DNA of 64,000 bases from Xanthobacteraceae bacterium (GTDB taxonomy: Bacteria > Pseudomonadota > Alphaproteobacteria > Rhizobiales > Xanthobacteraceae), in contig JASHPW010000016.1 of NCBI GenBank assembly GCA_030037895.1, forward strand, positions 62,001 to 126,000, read 5' to 3'. The translations under genes and the position numbers were made by a program. Of the stretch, positions 51,004 through 60,463 are shown piece by piece. Numbering within the stretch: position 1 is the first letter of the stretch; every line of letters starts with the position of its first letter. The notes below the pieces were generated by a model. That model was not told the DNA's origin and made no database searches. It worked only from the letters and a program-made list of their open reading frames with translations.

Positions 51004-53070
51004 TCACCGGCCCTCGCGCGCCCAGGTGCCGGCGAGGCTGCCGAGCAGGAGCAGGAGGCCGATGAGGCCGGCGAAGAGCGGCAGCACGGCGATGCCGCGC
51101 ACGACGCTCGCCTCGCGCATCTTCAAGCCGATCCAGTCGTCGCCCTTGTAGGTGTCGCCGGAACGCACGGCGAGGATGCGCGGCACGTGAACTCCGCTGC
51201 CGTCGTCGAGCCGCCGGGAATCGCCGCCGGTCGCTGCGGTGATCGGCGCCAGCACCTCGGTCGTCGAGGTCACCGCGGCGAATTCGCGCGGATTGGCCGG
51301 GCCGATATTGACGAGCGCATTGAGCTTGCCGTCGGTCGCGCGCCACAGGCCGAGCTCGTTCGCCGTCACCTCGCCTTCCCACACGCCCGGTTCCTTCGGC
51401 GCGAGCTTGAGCGTGCGGGTCGATCCCGACGGCGACGTCAAGGTCACGTCGGCGGCGTCGTCCGCCATGGTCTGCCGGCGCACCACGAGGTTATGCCCGC
51501 TGACGATGAGCCGCAGCGCCTCCTCCTCGAGATCTGGCTCCTTCATCAGCCAATGCGAGAGCCGGCGTAACAGATCGAGATGCGGGCCGCCGCCTTCGAA
51601 ACCGCGTGCCCACAGCCAGATGTGATCGGAGAGAAGCAGCGCCACGCGTCCCTCGCCCTGGCGCGAGAGGACGAGGAGCGGCTTGTTGTCCGGCCCCTGC
51701 ATCAGCGCCGTGCCGGTGATGTTCCTGGTGTCGACCAGGCGGAACCATCTGCTCCAGTGCGGCGGATCGCTGTCGGAGCCTTCGAGATCGCGGGTCACCG
51801 GATGCCGCTTGCCCAGCTCGGTGAGGCGGGCGCGGAAGCCCTGCTCGGTGACGCTGCCGCTCGGCTCCGCCGGCAGGATGGCGTCGAGCGGCGTGCGCCA
51901 GATGCTGCTCGGGCTCGCGTAATCGGGGCCGGCGGCGACCAGCACCGCGCCACCGTCGCGCACGTAGCGGGTGATGTTGTCGAAATAGATGAACGGCAGC
52001 ACGCCTTGGCGCGCGTATCGGTCGAAGATGATGAGCTGGAACTCGCCGATCTTCTGCTGGAACAATTCGCGCGTCGGGAATGCGATCAGCGACAGCTCGT
52101 TGATCGGCGTGCCGTCCTGCTTCTCCGGCGGGCGCAAAATCGTGAAATGCACGAGATCGACCGAGGCGTCCGACTTGAGCAGGTTGCGCCAGGTGCGCTC
52201 GCCCGCATTCGGCTCGCCGGAGACCAACAGCACGCGCAGCTTGTCGCGCACGCCGTCGATCGACACCACGGCGCGGTTGTTGACCTGGGTCAGTTCGCCC
52301 GCGAGCGGTGCAGCCTCGATCTCGACGATGTTGGCGCCGCCGTGCGGGATCGGGATCTCGACGTGCTGCGGCACGCCGACCGGGACCGCGCGGGTCTCCA
52401 CCACCTCGCCGTCGCGGCGCACCGTCACCGTGGCGGTGCGCTCGTCCGCGCCCTGATCCTCGACCTTGTAGGTGATGGTCTGCGACTGGCCGACGATGCC
52501 GAAACGCGGCGCCGCGATCAGCGCGACGCGGCGGTCGCGCTCGTTCTTGCTGCCGGTGATCAGCGCATGGACGGGCGCGGCGAAGCCGAGCGCGCCGGCG
52601 TCCGCGGGCACGTCGTGGACGCGGCCGTCGGTGATCATGATGACGCCGGCGACGCGATCCGGGGGCACGTCGGCGAGGCTCGTGCCGAGGGCGGTGAACA
52701 GCCGCGTGCCGTCGGTCTCGCCGTCCGACTGGCCGGCCTCGACGACGCGCACGTCGAGCCCGGGAATGCGGCTGAGCCGGGCGACGACCGCGGCCCGCGC
52801 CTCCTCGGTCTGCCGCGCGCGGTCGCCGAAATTCTGGCTCGGGCTCTTGTCGACGACGACGACCGCGACCGAGCTGAGCGGGTCGCGGTCCTCGCGGGTG
52901 AGCGAGGGATTGGCGAGCGCGAGCACGATGAGCGCCAGCGCCAGCGCGCGCACGGCGGCGCCGCGGCTGCGCGCCACGAACAGCAGCAGCGACAGGACGC
53001 AGGCCGCGGCGATGACCGCCCACAGAACGTGGACGCCGACGAGCGGGGCGAACGCCACACCGAAGTTCAT
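51004..53070 (-). CDS. large membrane protein of the MoxR/DUF58/DUF4159 operon (VWA-like, CARDB-like region, glutamine-amidotransferase-like domain)
   Basis: 688 residues. Two N-terminal membrane helices (LVGVHVLWAVIAAACVLSLLLFVA and AVRALALALIVLALANPSL) precede a periplasmic segment with a VWA-like metal-site pattern (VAVVVVDKSPSQNFGDRARQTEEARA). An Ig-like region follows (ITYKVEDQGADERTATVTVRRDGEVVET), then a class-I-glutaminase-like portion (LRVLLVSGEPNAGERTWRNLL, YVRDGGAVLVAAGPDYASP) and a C-terminal membrane helix. It is the usual fourth gene after the DUF4159 gene in Hyphomicrobiales, but here a toxin-antitoxin pair intervenes. Its ATG lies two bases after the vapC stop. Function unknown. 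Confidence 0.78.
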   Translation of the reverse strand: MNFGVAFAPLVGVHVLWAVIAAACVLSLLLFVARSRGAAVRALALALIVLALANPSLTREDRDPLSSVAVVVVDKSPSQNFGDRARQTEEARAAVVARLSRIPGLDVRVVEAGQSDGETDGTRLFTALGTSLADVPPDRVAGVIMITDGRVHDVPADAGALGFAAPVHALITGSKNERDRRVALIAAPRFGIVGQSQTITYKVEDQGADERTATVTVRRDGEVVETRAVPVGVPQHVEIPIPHGGANIVEIEAAPLAGELTQVNNRAVVSIDGVRDKLRVLLVSGEPNAGERTWRNLLKSDASVDLVHFTILRPPEKQDGTPINELSLIAFPTRELFQQKIGEFQLIIFDRYARQGVLPFIYFDNITRYVRDGGAVLVAAGPDYASPSSIWRTPLDAILPAEPSGSVTEQGFRARLTELGKRHPVTRDLEGSDSDPPHWSRWFRLVDTRNITGTALMQGPDNKPLLVLSRQGEGRVALLLSDHIWLWARGFEGGGPHLDLLRRLSHWLMKEPDLEEEALRLIVSGHNLVVRRQTMADDAADVTLTSPSGSTRTLKLAPKEPGVWEGEVTANELGLWRATDGKLNALVNIGPANPREFAAVTSTTEVLAPITAATGGDSRRLDDGSGVHVPRILAVRSGDTYKGDDWIGLKMREASVVRGIAVLPLFAGLIGLLLLLGSLAGTWAREGR

Positions 53071-53072
53071 AG

Positions 53073-53471
53073 TCAACACACCATCGTTCGGACATAACCG
53101 GCGCGCGAATAGGCCAGAATGTCCTTATCGCGCGTCATCAGCACCATGCTGGCTTCGCGTGCCGTGGCGATGATGATGCGATCGGCCGGATCGCTCGGCG
53201 GCGAACCCGGCAATTCGCACGAGCCGGCAAGGATCTCGACCGAAAGCTCGGACATCGCCGCTTCCATCATGCGTAACGTTTGCCGAAACCATGTGACGAC
53301 CGGCATCGCCAGTACAATTCGGTTCTTGCGCACCAGGTTGGCAATCTCCCAGACGCTGATCGGCGACACATTCAGATTGCCGTCGGCGACCGCTTTGCGC
53401 GCCTCGGCGGCGAGCTCGATGCCCTCGGCCAGCCACAGAACGGCGCAGGTGTCGAGCAGAAGATCACTCAT
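53073..53471 (-). CDS. vapC: PIN-domain ribonuclease toxin (VapC-like)
   Basis: A 132-residue PIN-fold toxin. The acidic metal-binding residues are D7 (LLLDTCAVLWLAEG), E42 (ISVWEIANLVRKN), D94/D97 (PSDPADRIIIATA) and D115/D117 (TRDKDILAY). Known VapC proteins cleave specific tRNAs or rRNA and are held inactive by their antitoxin. It overlaps the upstream antitoxin gene by eight bases. Its stop is two bases from the start of the 688-residue membrane protein gene, so the module lies inside the MoxR operon. Confidence 0.88.
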   Translation of the reverse strand: MSDLLLDTCAVLWLAEGIELAAEARKAVADGNLNVSPISVWEIANLVRKNRIVLAMPVVTWFRQTLRMMEAAMSELSVEILAGSCELPGSPPSDPADRIIIATAREASMVLMTRDKDILAYSRAGYVRTMVC

Positions 53472-53853
53472 TTAGAAGCCGACCTTGTTCCGCATTCCAC
53501 GTAGCTGTGGGCGCCGTGAGGTCCGTGTCCGCCAGAATCGTGACCGTGCCGGCCATGCAGCCCCAGGGGTCGCGCTTCTTTTGCGACGATGCCGCCGGCG
53601 GAGAGGATTGAATCGAGCGCCGAAAAGTAACCTTGCGCCCAGCCAGATCGATCGTCTCGGCGCGCCAGCCGGACTTCAGCCAGGCGCGGGCATGGGAATG
53701 TCCGGCCGCGTTATTGGCCCACCAGGCTTCGTGCCGATAGGCGCTTCTCGGCAACTTGAAGCCCAAAACCCGCTCGATTTCACCAAAGCTCAGGCGCTGG
53801 ATCGCGCGTCTTTTCCGCGCCAGGAACTGCGGCAATGCTTGGTATTTACTCAT
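53464..53853 (-). CDS. putative antitoxin: WWAN/HSHARAW-domain (DUF7662-like) fused to a VapB-type toxin-binding tail
   Basis: 129 residues from the ATG at 53853, which has GGAGAAG about seven bases upstream. The first 75 residues (YQALPQFLARKRRAIQRLSFGEIERVLGFKLPRSA, HEAWWANNAAGHSHARAWL, GWRAETIDLAGRKVTFRR) resemble a small domain of unknown function that I believe is DUF7662. The last 30 (GCMAGTVTILADTDLTAP, then WNAEQGRLLNE) resemble the C-terminal toxin-neutralising tail of VapB/Phd antitoxins. No AbrB or ribbon-helix-helix domain is visible, so DNA binding would rest on the unusual N-terminal domain. GC content is below that of the flanking genes. Confidence 0.7.
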   Translation of the reverse strand: MSKYQALPQFLARKRRAIQRLSFGEIERVLGFKLPRSAYRHEAWWANNAAGHSHARAWLKSGWRAETIDLAGRKVTFRRSIQSSPPAASSQKKRDPWGCMAGTVTILADTDLTAPTATWNAEQGRLLNE

Positions 53854-53898
53854 GGCAATCTTCTCCGCTTCGAGGCCGAAATTACGCTTCATATGAAC

Positions 53899-53917
53899 TT
53901 ACTATTGTCCATAGTAA
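53899..53917. promoter_or_regulatory. palindrome TTACTAT-N5-ATAGTAA upstream of the antitoxin gene
   Basis: Perfect 7-bp arms around TGTCC in an AT-rich patch, about 46 bases before the antitoxin start and five bases beyond the DUF4159 gene stop. This is the expected place for an autoregulatory toxin-antitoxin operator and promoter. Confidence 0.55.
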
Positions 53918-53921
53918 ACTC

Positions 53922-56738
53922 CTACTGCCCGAGCCGTTCGAGCAGCGCCGGCACGTGCACCTGGTCGGCCTTGTAGTTGCCGGTGAGCGTGTACATGACG
54001 ATGTTGACGCCGGCGCGGAAGGCCATCTCGCGCTGGCGCGGCTCGCCTTCGACCATCGGCAGCATGGGCTGGCCGTCGGGCCGCGTCGCCCAAGCGCCGG
54101 CAAAGTCGTTCGACGTGATGAGGATCGGGGACACGCCGTCGCCGCCGCGGGCGGGACGGCGCGACGCCTCGTCCTCGCTCTCCGGCGGCAATGCCTGGAC
54201 CCAAAGCTGGCCGGAGTCGAAGCGGCCGGGGAAATCGCGCAGCAGATAGAACGTCTTGGTCAGGACATGATCGCGCGGCACCGGCTCAAGCGCGGGAATA
54301 TCGAGCGAGGAGAGGATTTTGCGCAGTTCGAGCATGCCGGGGCTGCGCGTTTCGCCGCCCAAGCCGGGCGGCGCCGCGACGGCGTCGCGGGTATCGAACA
54401 GAACGGTGCCGCCGTTTTTCATGTAGGTGTCGATGCGCTTGAGCGCTTCATCGGAAGGACGCGCGGCGCCGGGCACGATCGGCCAATAGATCAGCGGATA
54501 GAACACGAGTTCGTCGCGCGCTATGTCGAGGCCGATCGGATCACCCGGCTCGAGCGCGGTGCGCTGCGCGAGGAAGAGCGTGAGGCCGGCGAGGCCGGCT
54601 TTGCTGATCGAATCGACGTCGGCATTGCCGGTCACGACATAGGCGAGCTTGGTTTCCAATGCCCCGGGCGGCACGTCCGTGTTCGCCGCATCCTCGGCAT
54701 GGGCGCGCGGCATCGCGAGCGCAAGCGTCGCAACGACGATCGCCGCCGCGGCGGTGGCGCGCGCGGCGCGTGGACCAAGCCGCGCAATGCCGCCGCCGAG
54801 ATAGAGCACGATCAGCGTGTCGAGCGCAAAAAGGCCGAGCGCGGCGAGGAAGATCGACCCGCGCAAGTCCTGCGGCTCGCTCTTGCGGTAGATTTCGCGC
54901 GTGGCGTGGAGCGCGCCGAAATCGAGCGGTGCCAGGCGGTCGGCGGGGGCGAGGGTGTTGACGGCGAGGAAATTTTCGGCCGGGCCGTAATAGCCCGGCG
55001 GGTGGTCGGCGGTGGCGCTGCCGGTAAAATCCGTCGGCACCGGCCGCGCCGTCGCCGGCGGCGAGACGAAGCCGCCGAAGCCGTCGAGCACCCGGCTCGG
55101 CGCCACCGCGTCGTGCGCATTCCTTGTCTTGGCGTTGCCGATCGCGGCGACATGGGTGGTGCCGGCAAGCGCGACGATGCGCTTGAGCATCTCGACGAAG
55201 GCGCCCGAGAGCGGCAAATCGGACCAGCGCGTGTCGCCGGTAACGTGAAACAGCACGATCAGGCCCTTGCCGCGGCGCGCGGCGGTCACGAGCGGCGTAC
55301 CGTCGGCGAGCGTCGCCCAGGTGTTCTCGGTCAGCGCGGCATCGGGTTCCGCCAGCACCTGCCGGCTGACGGTCACGTCGTTGGGCACGCTCATGCCGTT
55401 GAACGGGCTTTCATGCGAGAACGCGGCGAGCGGCTGCGGCTTGTCCCAGCTCAGGCTGCCGCCGAGGATGCGGCCGCCGCGCCGCAGCCGCACCGGAACG
55501 AGATCGTCGTTCGACGCGGCGAGCCGCGGTCCGGCGAAACGCACCAGCACGCCGCCGTTCTCGATCCAACGGGCGAGGCGGTCATGCGCCTCGCCGGCGA
55601 CGGTGCCGACGTCGGCGAGGATCAACATGGGCAGGTTCTGATCGATGAAATGCGTCACCGCTTCGGCCGGCGACTCGCCTTGCGCGAGCCGCAGATCGGC
55701 GAAAGGCTCGAGCGCGCGCTCGATATAATAGCTCGACGACAGGAGCGGCTGCGAGGTGTCGGCGGTCGCGCCGGAGACGATGCCGATTGTGCGGCGGCTC
55801 CAGCGCTTGTCGAGCAACTGCACGGCGCCGGCCGAGCGCTCGCCGGCGATCTCGATGCGGGCAATATCGTTGCGGATCTCGACCGGCAGATCGAACGCGG
55901 CCTCGGTCTCGCTGGCGGCGGGCTTGAATGCAAACGAAGCTTCGCCGAGCGTCAGGCCCTTGAGATCGAGGGCGCGCACGGTGCCGGTCGCGGCCGTGCC
56001 CGCGGGCGCGCGCAACACCTTGACGCTCAGCGCGCCGGCCGCATTGTCGGCGGCCGTGAGCGCGCGGGTCGCCGGAATGCCACCGGCCACGACCGTGATC
56101 GGACGCTTGCCGATCGCCCGCGCCAGGCTGTTCGCAAATTCGGTGCCGCGGCCGAGATCGATCCCGTCGGAGAGCCAGATCAGCTCGACATCGCCGGCGT
56201 CGGCGAGGAAGCGCGCGATCGCCGGCAGCGCCTCGGTGCGATCGACCGTGTAGGGCTGCGGCTTGATCTGGTGCAGGCGCACGCGCGCCGACCCGGCGGT
56301 CGCGAACGAAATGTCGCGCGCGCCGTCCGACAGCGGCACCAGCGCCACGGCGCGATGATCGTCCGCTGCGCGCGCGATGATGTCGTCGGCGGTGTGCAAG
56401 CGCGCGTCCCAGGTCGCGGCGGCCGCCCAGCCGTCGTCGATCAGGATGGCGATCGGCGCACGGGTCCTCGTGGGCGCCAGCGGCGGATTCCACAACGGAC
56501 CGGCGGCGGCGATGATGACGAGCGCGGCCAGCGCCAGCCGCAGGAGCGTGAGCCACCACGGCGTGCGCGCCGGGGTCTGCTCCTTGGGCGCGATCTCGAA
56601 GAGGAGCCGGGTCGGCGGGAAATCGATGCGGCGCGGGCGCGGCGGGATCAGGCGCAAGAGCCACCACAGCACGGGCAGGGTCAGGAGCCCGATGAGGACC
56701 AGCGGTTCGGCAAAGCCGAGCGGCAGTCCGCCGATCAT
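53922..56738 (-). CDS. DUF4159 membrane protein with N-terminal BatA-like region
   Basis: A 938-residue inner-membrane protein. The N-terminus (EPLVLIGLLTLPVLWWLLRLIPPRPRRIDFPPTRLLFEI, then WLTLLRLALAALVIIAAAGPLWNPP) is the BatA/aerotolerance-regulator membrane hairpin, followed by a VWA-like section (IAILIDDGWAAAATWDARL). Beta-rich and glutaminase-like segments come next, then a central pair of membrane helices (GSIFLAALGLFALDTLIVLYLGGG, ATAAAAIVVATLALAMPRAHA). The C-terminal DUF4159 domain (ETKLAYVVTGNADVDSISKAGLAGLTLFLAQRTALEPG, MKNGGTVLFDTRDA) ends in VPALLERLGQ. The start overlaps the DUF58 stop (ATGA). Confidence 0.85.
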   Translation of the reverse strand: MIGGLPLGFAEPLVLIGLLTLPVLWWLLRLIPPRPRRIDFPPTRLLFEIAPKEQTPARTPWWLTLLRLALAALVIIAAAGPLWNPPLAPTRTRAPIAILIDDGWAAAATWDARLHTADDIIARAADDHRAVALVPLSDGARDISFATAGSARVRLHQIKPQPYTVDRTEALPAIARFLADAGDVELIWLSDGIDLGRGTEFANSLARAIGKRPITVVAGGIPATRALTAADNAAGALSVKVLRAPAGTAATGTVRALDLKGLTLGEASFAFKPAASETEAAFDLPVEIRNDIARIEIAGERSAGAVQLLDKRWSRRTIGIVSGATADTSQPLLSSSYYIERALEPFADLRLAQGESPAEAVTHFIDQNLPMLILADVGTVAGEAHDRLARWIENGGVLVRFAGPRLAASNDDLVPVRLRRGGRILGGSLSWDKPQPLAAFSHESPFNGMSVPNDVTVSRQVLAEPDAALTENTWATLADGTPLVTAARRGKGLIVLFHVTGDTRWSDLPLSGAFVEMLKRIVALAGTTHVAAIGNAKTRNAHDAVAPSRVLDGFGGFVSPPATARPVPTDFTGSATADHPPGYYGPAENFLAVNTLAPADRLAPLDFGALHATREIYRKSEPQDLRGSIFLAALGLFALDTLIVLYLGGGIARLGPRAARATAAAAIVVATLALAMPRAHAEDAANTDVPPGALETKLAYVVTGNADVDSISKAGLAGLTLFLAQRTALEPGDPIGLDIARDELVFYPLIYWPIVPGAARPSDEALKRIDTYMKNGGTVLFDTRDAVAAPPGLGGETRSPGMLELRKILSSLDIPALEPVPRDHVLTKTFYLLRDFPGRFDSGQLWVQALPPESEDEASRRPARGGDGVSPILITSNDFAGAWATRPDGQPMLPMVEGEPRQREMAFRAGVNIVMYTLTGNYKADQVHVPALLERLGQ

Positions 56739-57691
56739 GCCGGCATCCTCGGCTCGGCCAGCGCATGCCAGCTTGTGCCGCCGCCCGCCGGCGCGGCGCC
56801 GATGCGGGCGTGGAGGGCGAGCAAAAGCTCGCTCGCGGGGCGGTCGGTGCGGTGAACCGCAAAGCTCCAGCCGAGCCGGTCGGTCTCGCTGCGGATCTCG
56901 GCGCGGTGGCGCAGGACGCGCGCCGCATAGTCCGTTCGCCAGATTTCGGCGCGGCCGGCGGTCACGCGCCCGCCGCCCTCCGGCTCCACGAATTCGATGC
57001 GGCCCCAATAGGGGAAAGTCTCCTCGGCCGGATCCACGATCTGCACCACGTGGCCGCGCGCGCCGCTGCCGCAGAGCTGCGTGATAGTGCGCCGCACGTC
57101 GTCGATCTCGCTCCACAGGTCGGACAAAAGCACGACCTCGGCGAGCGGCGAGGGCGAAAAGGTCGGCGGCAGGCTCGCGCGCGCGCCGCGATCGTGTACG
57201 ATCGCCTGCGCCATGCGCTCGATGACGGCGCGGCTGCCGGTCGGGCGCATGAGGCCGGGAATTCCCACCCGCTCGCCGCCTTCGACCAGCACCTCGGCGA
57301 GCGCCAGCGCCACGACCAGCGTGCGGTAAAGCTTGGTCTCGCGCCCGAGCGCGGAGGCAAAGGCCATCGACGGCGAGCGGTCGGGCCAGATCCATACGGT
57401 GTGCGCGGCCTCCCATTCCTGCTCGCGCACGTAAAGATGATCGTCGCGCGCCGAGCGCCGCCAATCGACGCGGGAGGCCGGCTCGCCGGAGACGAAGCGG
57501 CGATATTGCCAGAAATTCTCGCCGGAACCGGCGCGGCGGCGACCGTGCAGGCCGTGGATGATGGTTGCCGCGATGCGCCGCGCTTCCAGGATCAATCGCG
57601 GCATGCTGGCGGCGAGCGTGCGGCCTTCGCCGGTCGCCCGCTGCACCGCCGGGCCGTCGTGATAGAAAATACGCCTGGGCTCGACCGCCAT
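56735..57691 (-). CDS. DUF58 protein (VWA-like) partner of MoxR
   Basis: A 318-residue cytoplasmic protein. The DUF58 signature FWQYRRFVSGEPASRVDWRRSARDDHLYVREQEWE is near residue 60. A degenerate VWA fold follows: VWIWPDRSPSMAFAS in place of DxSxS, then LVVALALAEVLVEGGERVG and VVLLSDLWSEIDDV. It starts four bases after the MoxR stop and overlaps the DUF4159 gene. MoxR/DUF58 pairs in other bacteria act as chaperone or assembly systems for envelope or metal-enzyme targets; the target here is unknown. Confidence 0.87.
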   Translation of the reverse strand: MAVEPRRIFYHDGPAVQRATGEGRTLAASMPRLILEARRIAATIIHGLHGRRRAGSGENFWQYRRFVSGEPASRVDWRRSARDDHLYVREQEWEAAHTVWIWPDRSPSMAFASALGRETKLYRTLVVALALAEVLVEGGERVGIPGLMRPTGSRAVIERMAQAIVHDRGARASLPPTFSPSPLAEVVLLSDLWSEIDDVRRTITQLCGSGARGHVVQIVDPAEETFPYWGRIEFVEPEGGGRVTAGRAEIWRTDYAARVLRHRAEIRSETDRLGWSFAVHRTDRPASELLLALHARIGAAPAGGGTSWHALAEPRMPA

Positions 57692-57695
57692 GCGT

Positions 57696-58706
<1,011 letters not shown>

Positions 58707-58950
58707 CGGCCAACTCCTGTCTGTGCCGCCTCGCGCATCGAATCAGATTCGCGGCATCCGCACGAATGTATGCAGCCAGCTTTGCACCGCTATGGGGCAA
58801 TGCAATATATGCGCTGGCGGCGTGGAGCAGGGCATTGTGCCGATTCTTTCGTCCCCAGGGGACACGACCCGGCTCCGGCGCCGTGTGATGGCCGCGCGCG
58901 ATCACGATCCCGCGAGGTGATGCGGCCCGCGCTTACGTTCAAGGCAAACC

Positions 58951-59541
58951 ATGGCGAAGCAAGGGCAATCGGGGCTCGACGGCATCACCGGCGCGGTCAG
59001 TCGGATCGCCGCCAAAGGGCCGCCGCCGGTCGAGCGGTGGAATCCGCCGTTCTGCGGCGATCTCGACATGCGTATCGCCGCCGACGGCACCTGGTTCTAC
59101 ATGAAGACGCCGATCGGCCGGCCGGCGCTCGTCAAGTTGTTCGCCTCGGTGCTCAAGCGCGAAGGCGACAAATACTTCCTGGTCACGCCGGTGGAGAAAT
59201 GCGGCCTCCTCGTCGAGGACGTGCCGTTCCTGGCGGTCGAGCTTACGACCGAACAATCCGCCGCCGGGCGGGTGCTCAACTTCCGCACCAATGTCGACGA
59301 TTGGGTGCAATGCGGGCCGCTGCATCCGCTGCGCTTCGAGCCTGAAGCGGGCACCGGCGGCTTGCGGCCTTATCTTCACGTGCGCCGCGATCTCTGGGCC
59401 AAGGTGACGCGCGCGCTATTCTTCGATCTCGTCGAACTCGGCGAGGAGCGCGAGGTCGAGGGCAAGGCGATGTTCGGCGTGGCGTCGCTCGGCGCCTTTT
59501 TCCCCATGGCGCCGGCCGACCAGGTGAGGGATTTTGCGTGA
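58951..59541 (+). CDS. DUF1285 protein
   Basis: A 196-residue protein of the DUF1285 family: VERWNPPFCGDLDMRIAADGTWFYMKTPIGRPALVKLFASVLKREGDKYFLVTPVEKCGLLVEDVPFLAVEL is a very characteristic block. The fold is predicted to be beta-rich and cytoplasmic, with no known enzyme motif. It is the first gene of a plus-strand operon whose members overlap by four bases and is divergent from moxR. The conserved link to CoA pyrophosphatase and CCA-adding enzyme suggests a housekeeping role that remains unknown. Confidence 0.87.
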   Translation: MAKQGQSGLDGITGAVSRIAAKGPPPVERWNPPFCGDLDMRIAADGTWFYMKTPIGRPALVKLFASVLKREGDKYFLVTPVEKCGLLVEDVPFLAVELTTEQSAAGRVLNFRTNVDDWVQCGPLHPLRFEPEAGTGGLRPYLHVRRDLWAKVTRALFFDLVELGEEREVEGKAMFGVASLGAFFPMAPADQVRDFA

Positions 59542-60203
59542 CCGAGCAGAGCGCGCCTTTTCGACCTGCGGCGACGGAGAGCTTCTTCGATCGCGCGCGG
59601 GCGCGGCTTCGTCTTGAAGTGCCGCCGGCGCTGACCGATCCGCTGGCGCCAGGCGCGCGCGGCGACCTCGACCTCAATCCGGCGATGTGGGAGCGCGCCG
59701 GGGTGAGCGCCACCAGGCCGGCCGCGGTGCTGGTGCCGGTCATCGACCGCCGCGAACCGACGGTGCTGCTCACGATCCGCACCAAAGATCTCACCAGCCA
59801 CGCCGGGCAGGTCGCTTTCCCTGGCGGCAAGATCGATCCCGGCGATGAAAGCCCGGTTGCGGCGGCGCTGCGCGAGGCCAAGGAGGAGATCGGGCTTCTG
59901 CCGGCGCTGGTCGAACCGCTCGGCTATCTCGATCTCTATCTCACTTTTTCCGGGTTCCGCATCCTGCCGACGGTCGCGCGCGTCAAGCCGGACTTTGCGC
60001 TCACGCTCAATCCGCCCGAGGTGACCGAGACCTTCGAGGTGCCGCTCGCCTTCCTGATGACGCCGGCCAATCACCAGCGTCACAGCCGCGATTGGCGGGG
60101 GATCGCCCGCGAATACTACGCGATGCCGTTCGAGAATCGCTACATTTGGGGCATCACCGCGGGTATCTTGAGAAACCTTTACGAGCGGGTCTATGGCCCA
60201 TGA
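59538..60203 (+). CDS. CoA pyrophosphatase (NudL-type Nudix hydrolase)
   Basis: A 221-residue Nudix enzyme of the CoA-diphosphatase branch, which splits CoA to 3',5'-ADP and 4'-phosphopantetheine. The UPF0035 CoA signature and Nudix box run together: LLTIRTKDLTSHAGQVAFPGG then KIDPGDESPVAAALREAKEEIGL. The HxGQVAFPGG form is specific to this group. It overlaps DUF1285 (ATGA) and the DUF6111 gene (ATGA). Confidence 0.92.
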   Translation: MTEQSAPFRPAATESFFDRARARLRLEVPPALTDPLAPGARGDLDLNPAMWERAGVSATRPAAVLVPVIDRREPTVLLTIRTKDLTSHAGQVAFPGGKIDPGDESPVAAALREAKEEIGLLPALVEPLGYLDLYLTFSGFRILPTVARVKPDFALTLNPPEVTETFEVPLAFLMTPANHQRHSRDWRGIAREYYAMPFENRYIWGITAGILRNLYERVYGP

Positions 60204-60463
60204 TGCGGCCAATCTTTACCGAGATCGGGCTTTTCCTCACCCCGTTCATCCTCTATGCCGCGCTGTTGGTGGCGACGCGCGCCGGCGTGCTGCAGCCCAA
60301 GGCATGGACGCCGCGGCGCGTCGCCGCCCTCGCCGTCGCTTCGCTCGCGCTGATGGCGGGAAGCTTCCTGGTGTTGGCGCGGTTCTCGGGCGCGCCGCCG
60401 GGATCGACCTATGTGCCGGCGCATATCGAGGGCGGCAAGTTCGTGCCGGGAGCGACGCGGTGA
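60200..60463 (+). CDS. DUF6111 small membrane protein
   Basis: An 87-residue protein with two membrane helices (TEIGLFLTPFILYAALLVATRAG and AALAVASLALMAGSFLVLARFSG) and a polar C-terminus GSTYVPAHIEGGKFVPGATR that is characteristic of DUF6111 proteins found between the CoA pyrophosphatase and CCA genes. The start at 60200 overlaps the upstream stop (ATGA) and its own stop overlaps the GTG of the CCA gene. Function unknown. Confidence 0.83.
   Translation: MMRPIFTEIGLFLTPFILYAALLVATRAGVLQPKAWTPRRVAALAVASLALMAGSFLVLARFSGAPPGSTYVPAHIEGGKFVPGATR

Noticed and set aside
53835-56855. 1006-codon open frame on the plus strand
   Set aside because: It is antisense to the DUF4159 gene. It has no domain or start signal and shows shadow composition.
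58707-58950. RNA gene or attachment site between moxR and the DUF1285 gene
   Set aside because: Only short imperfect symmetries (such as GAATCAGATTC) are present. The region is adequately explained as a divergent promoter.
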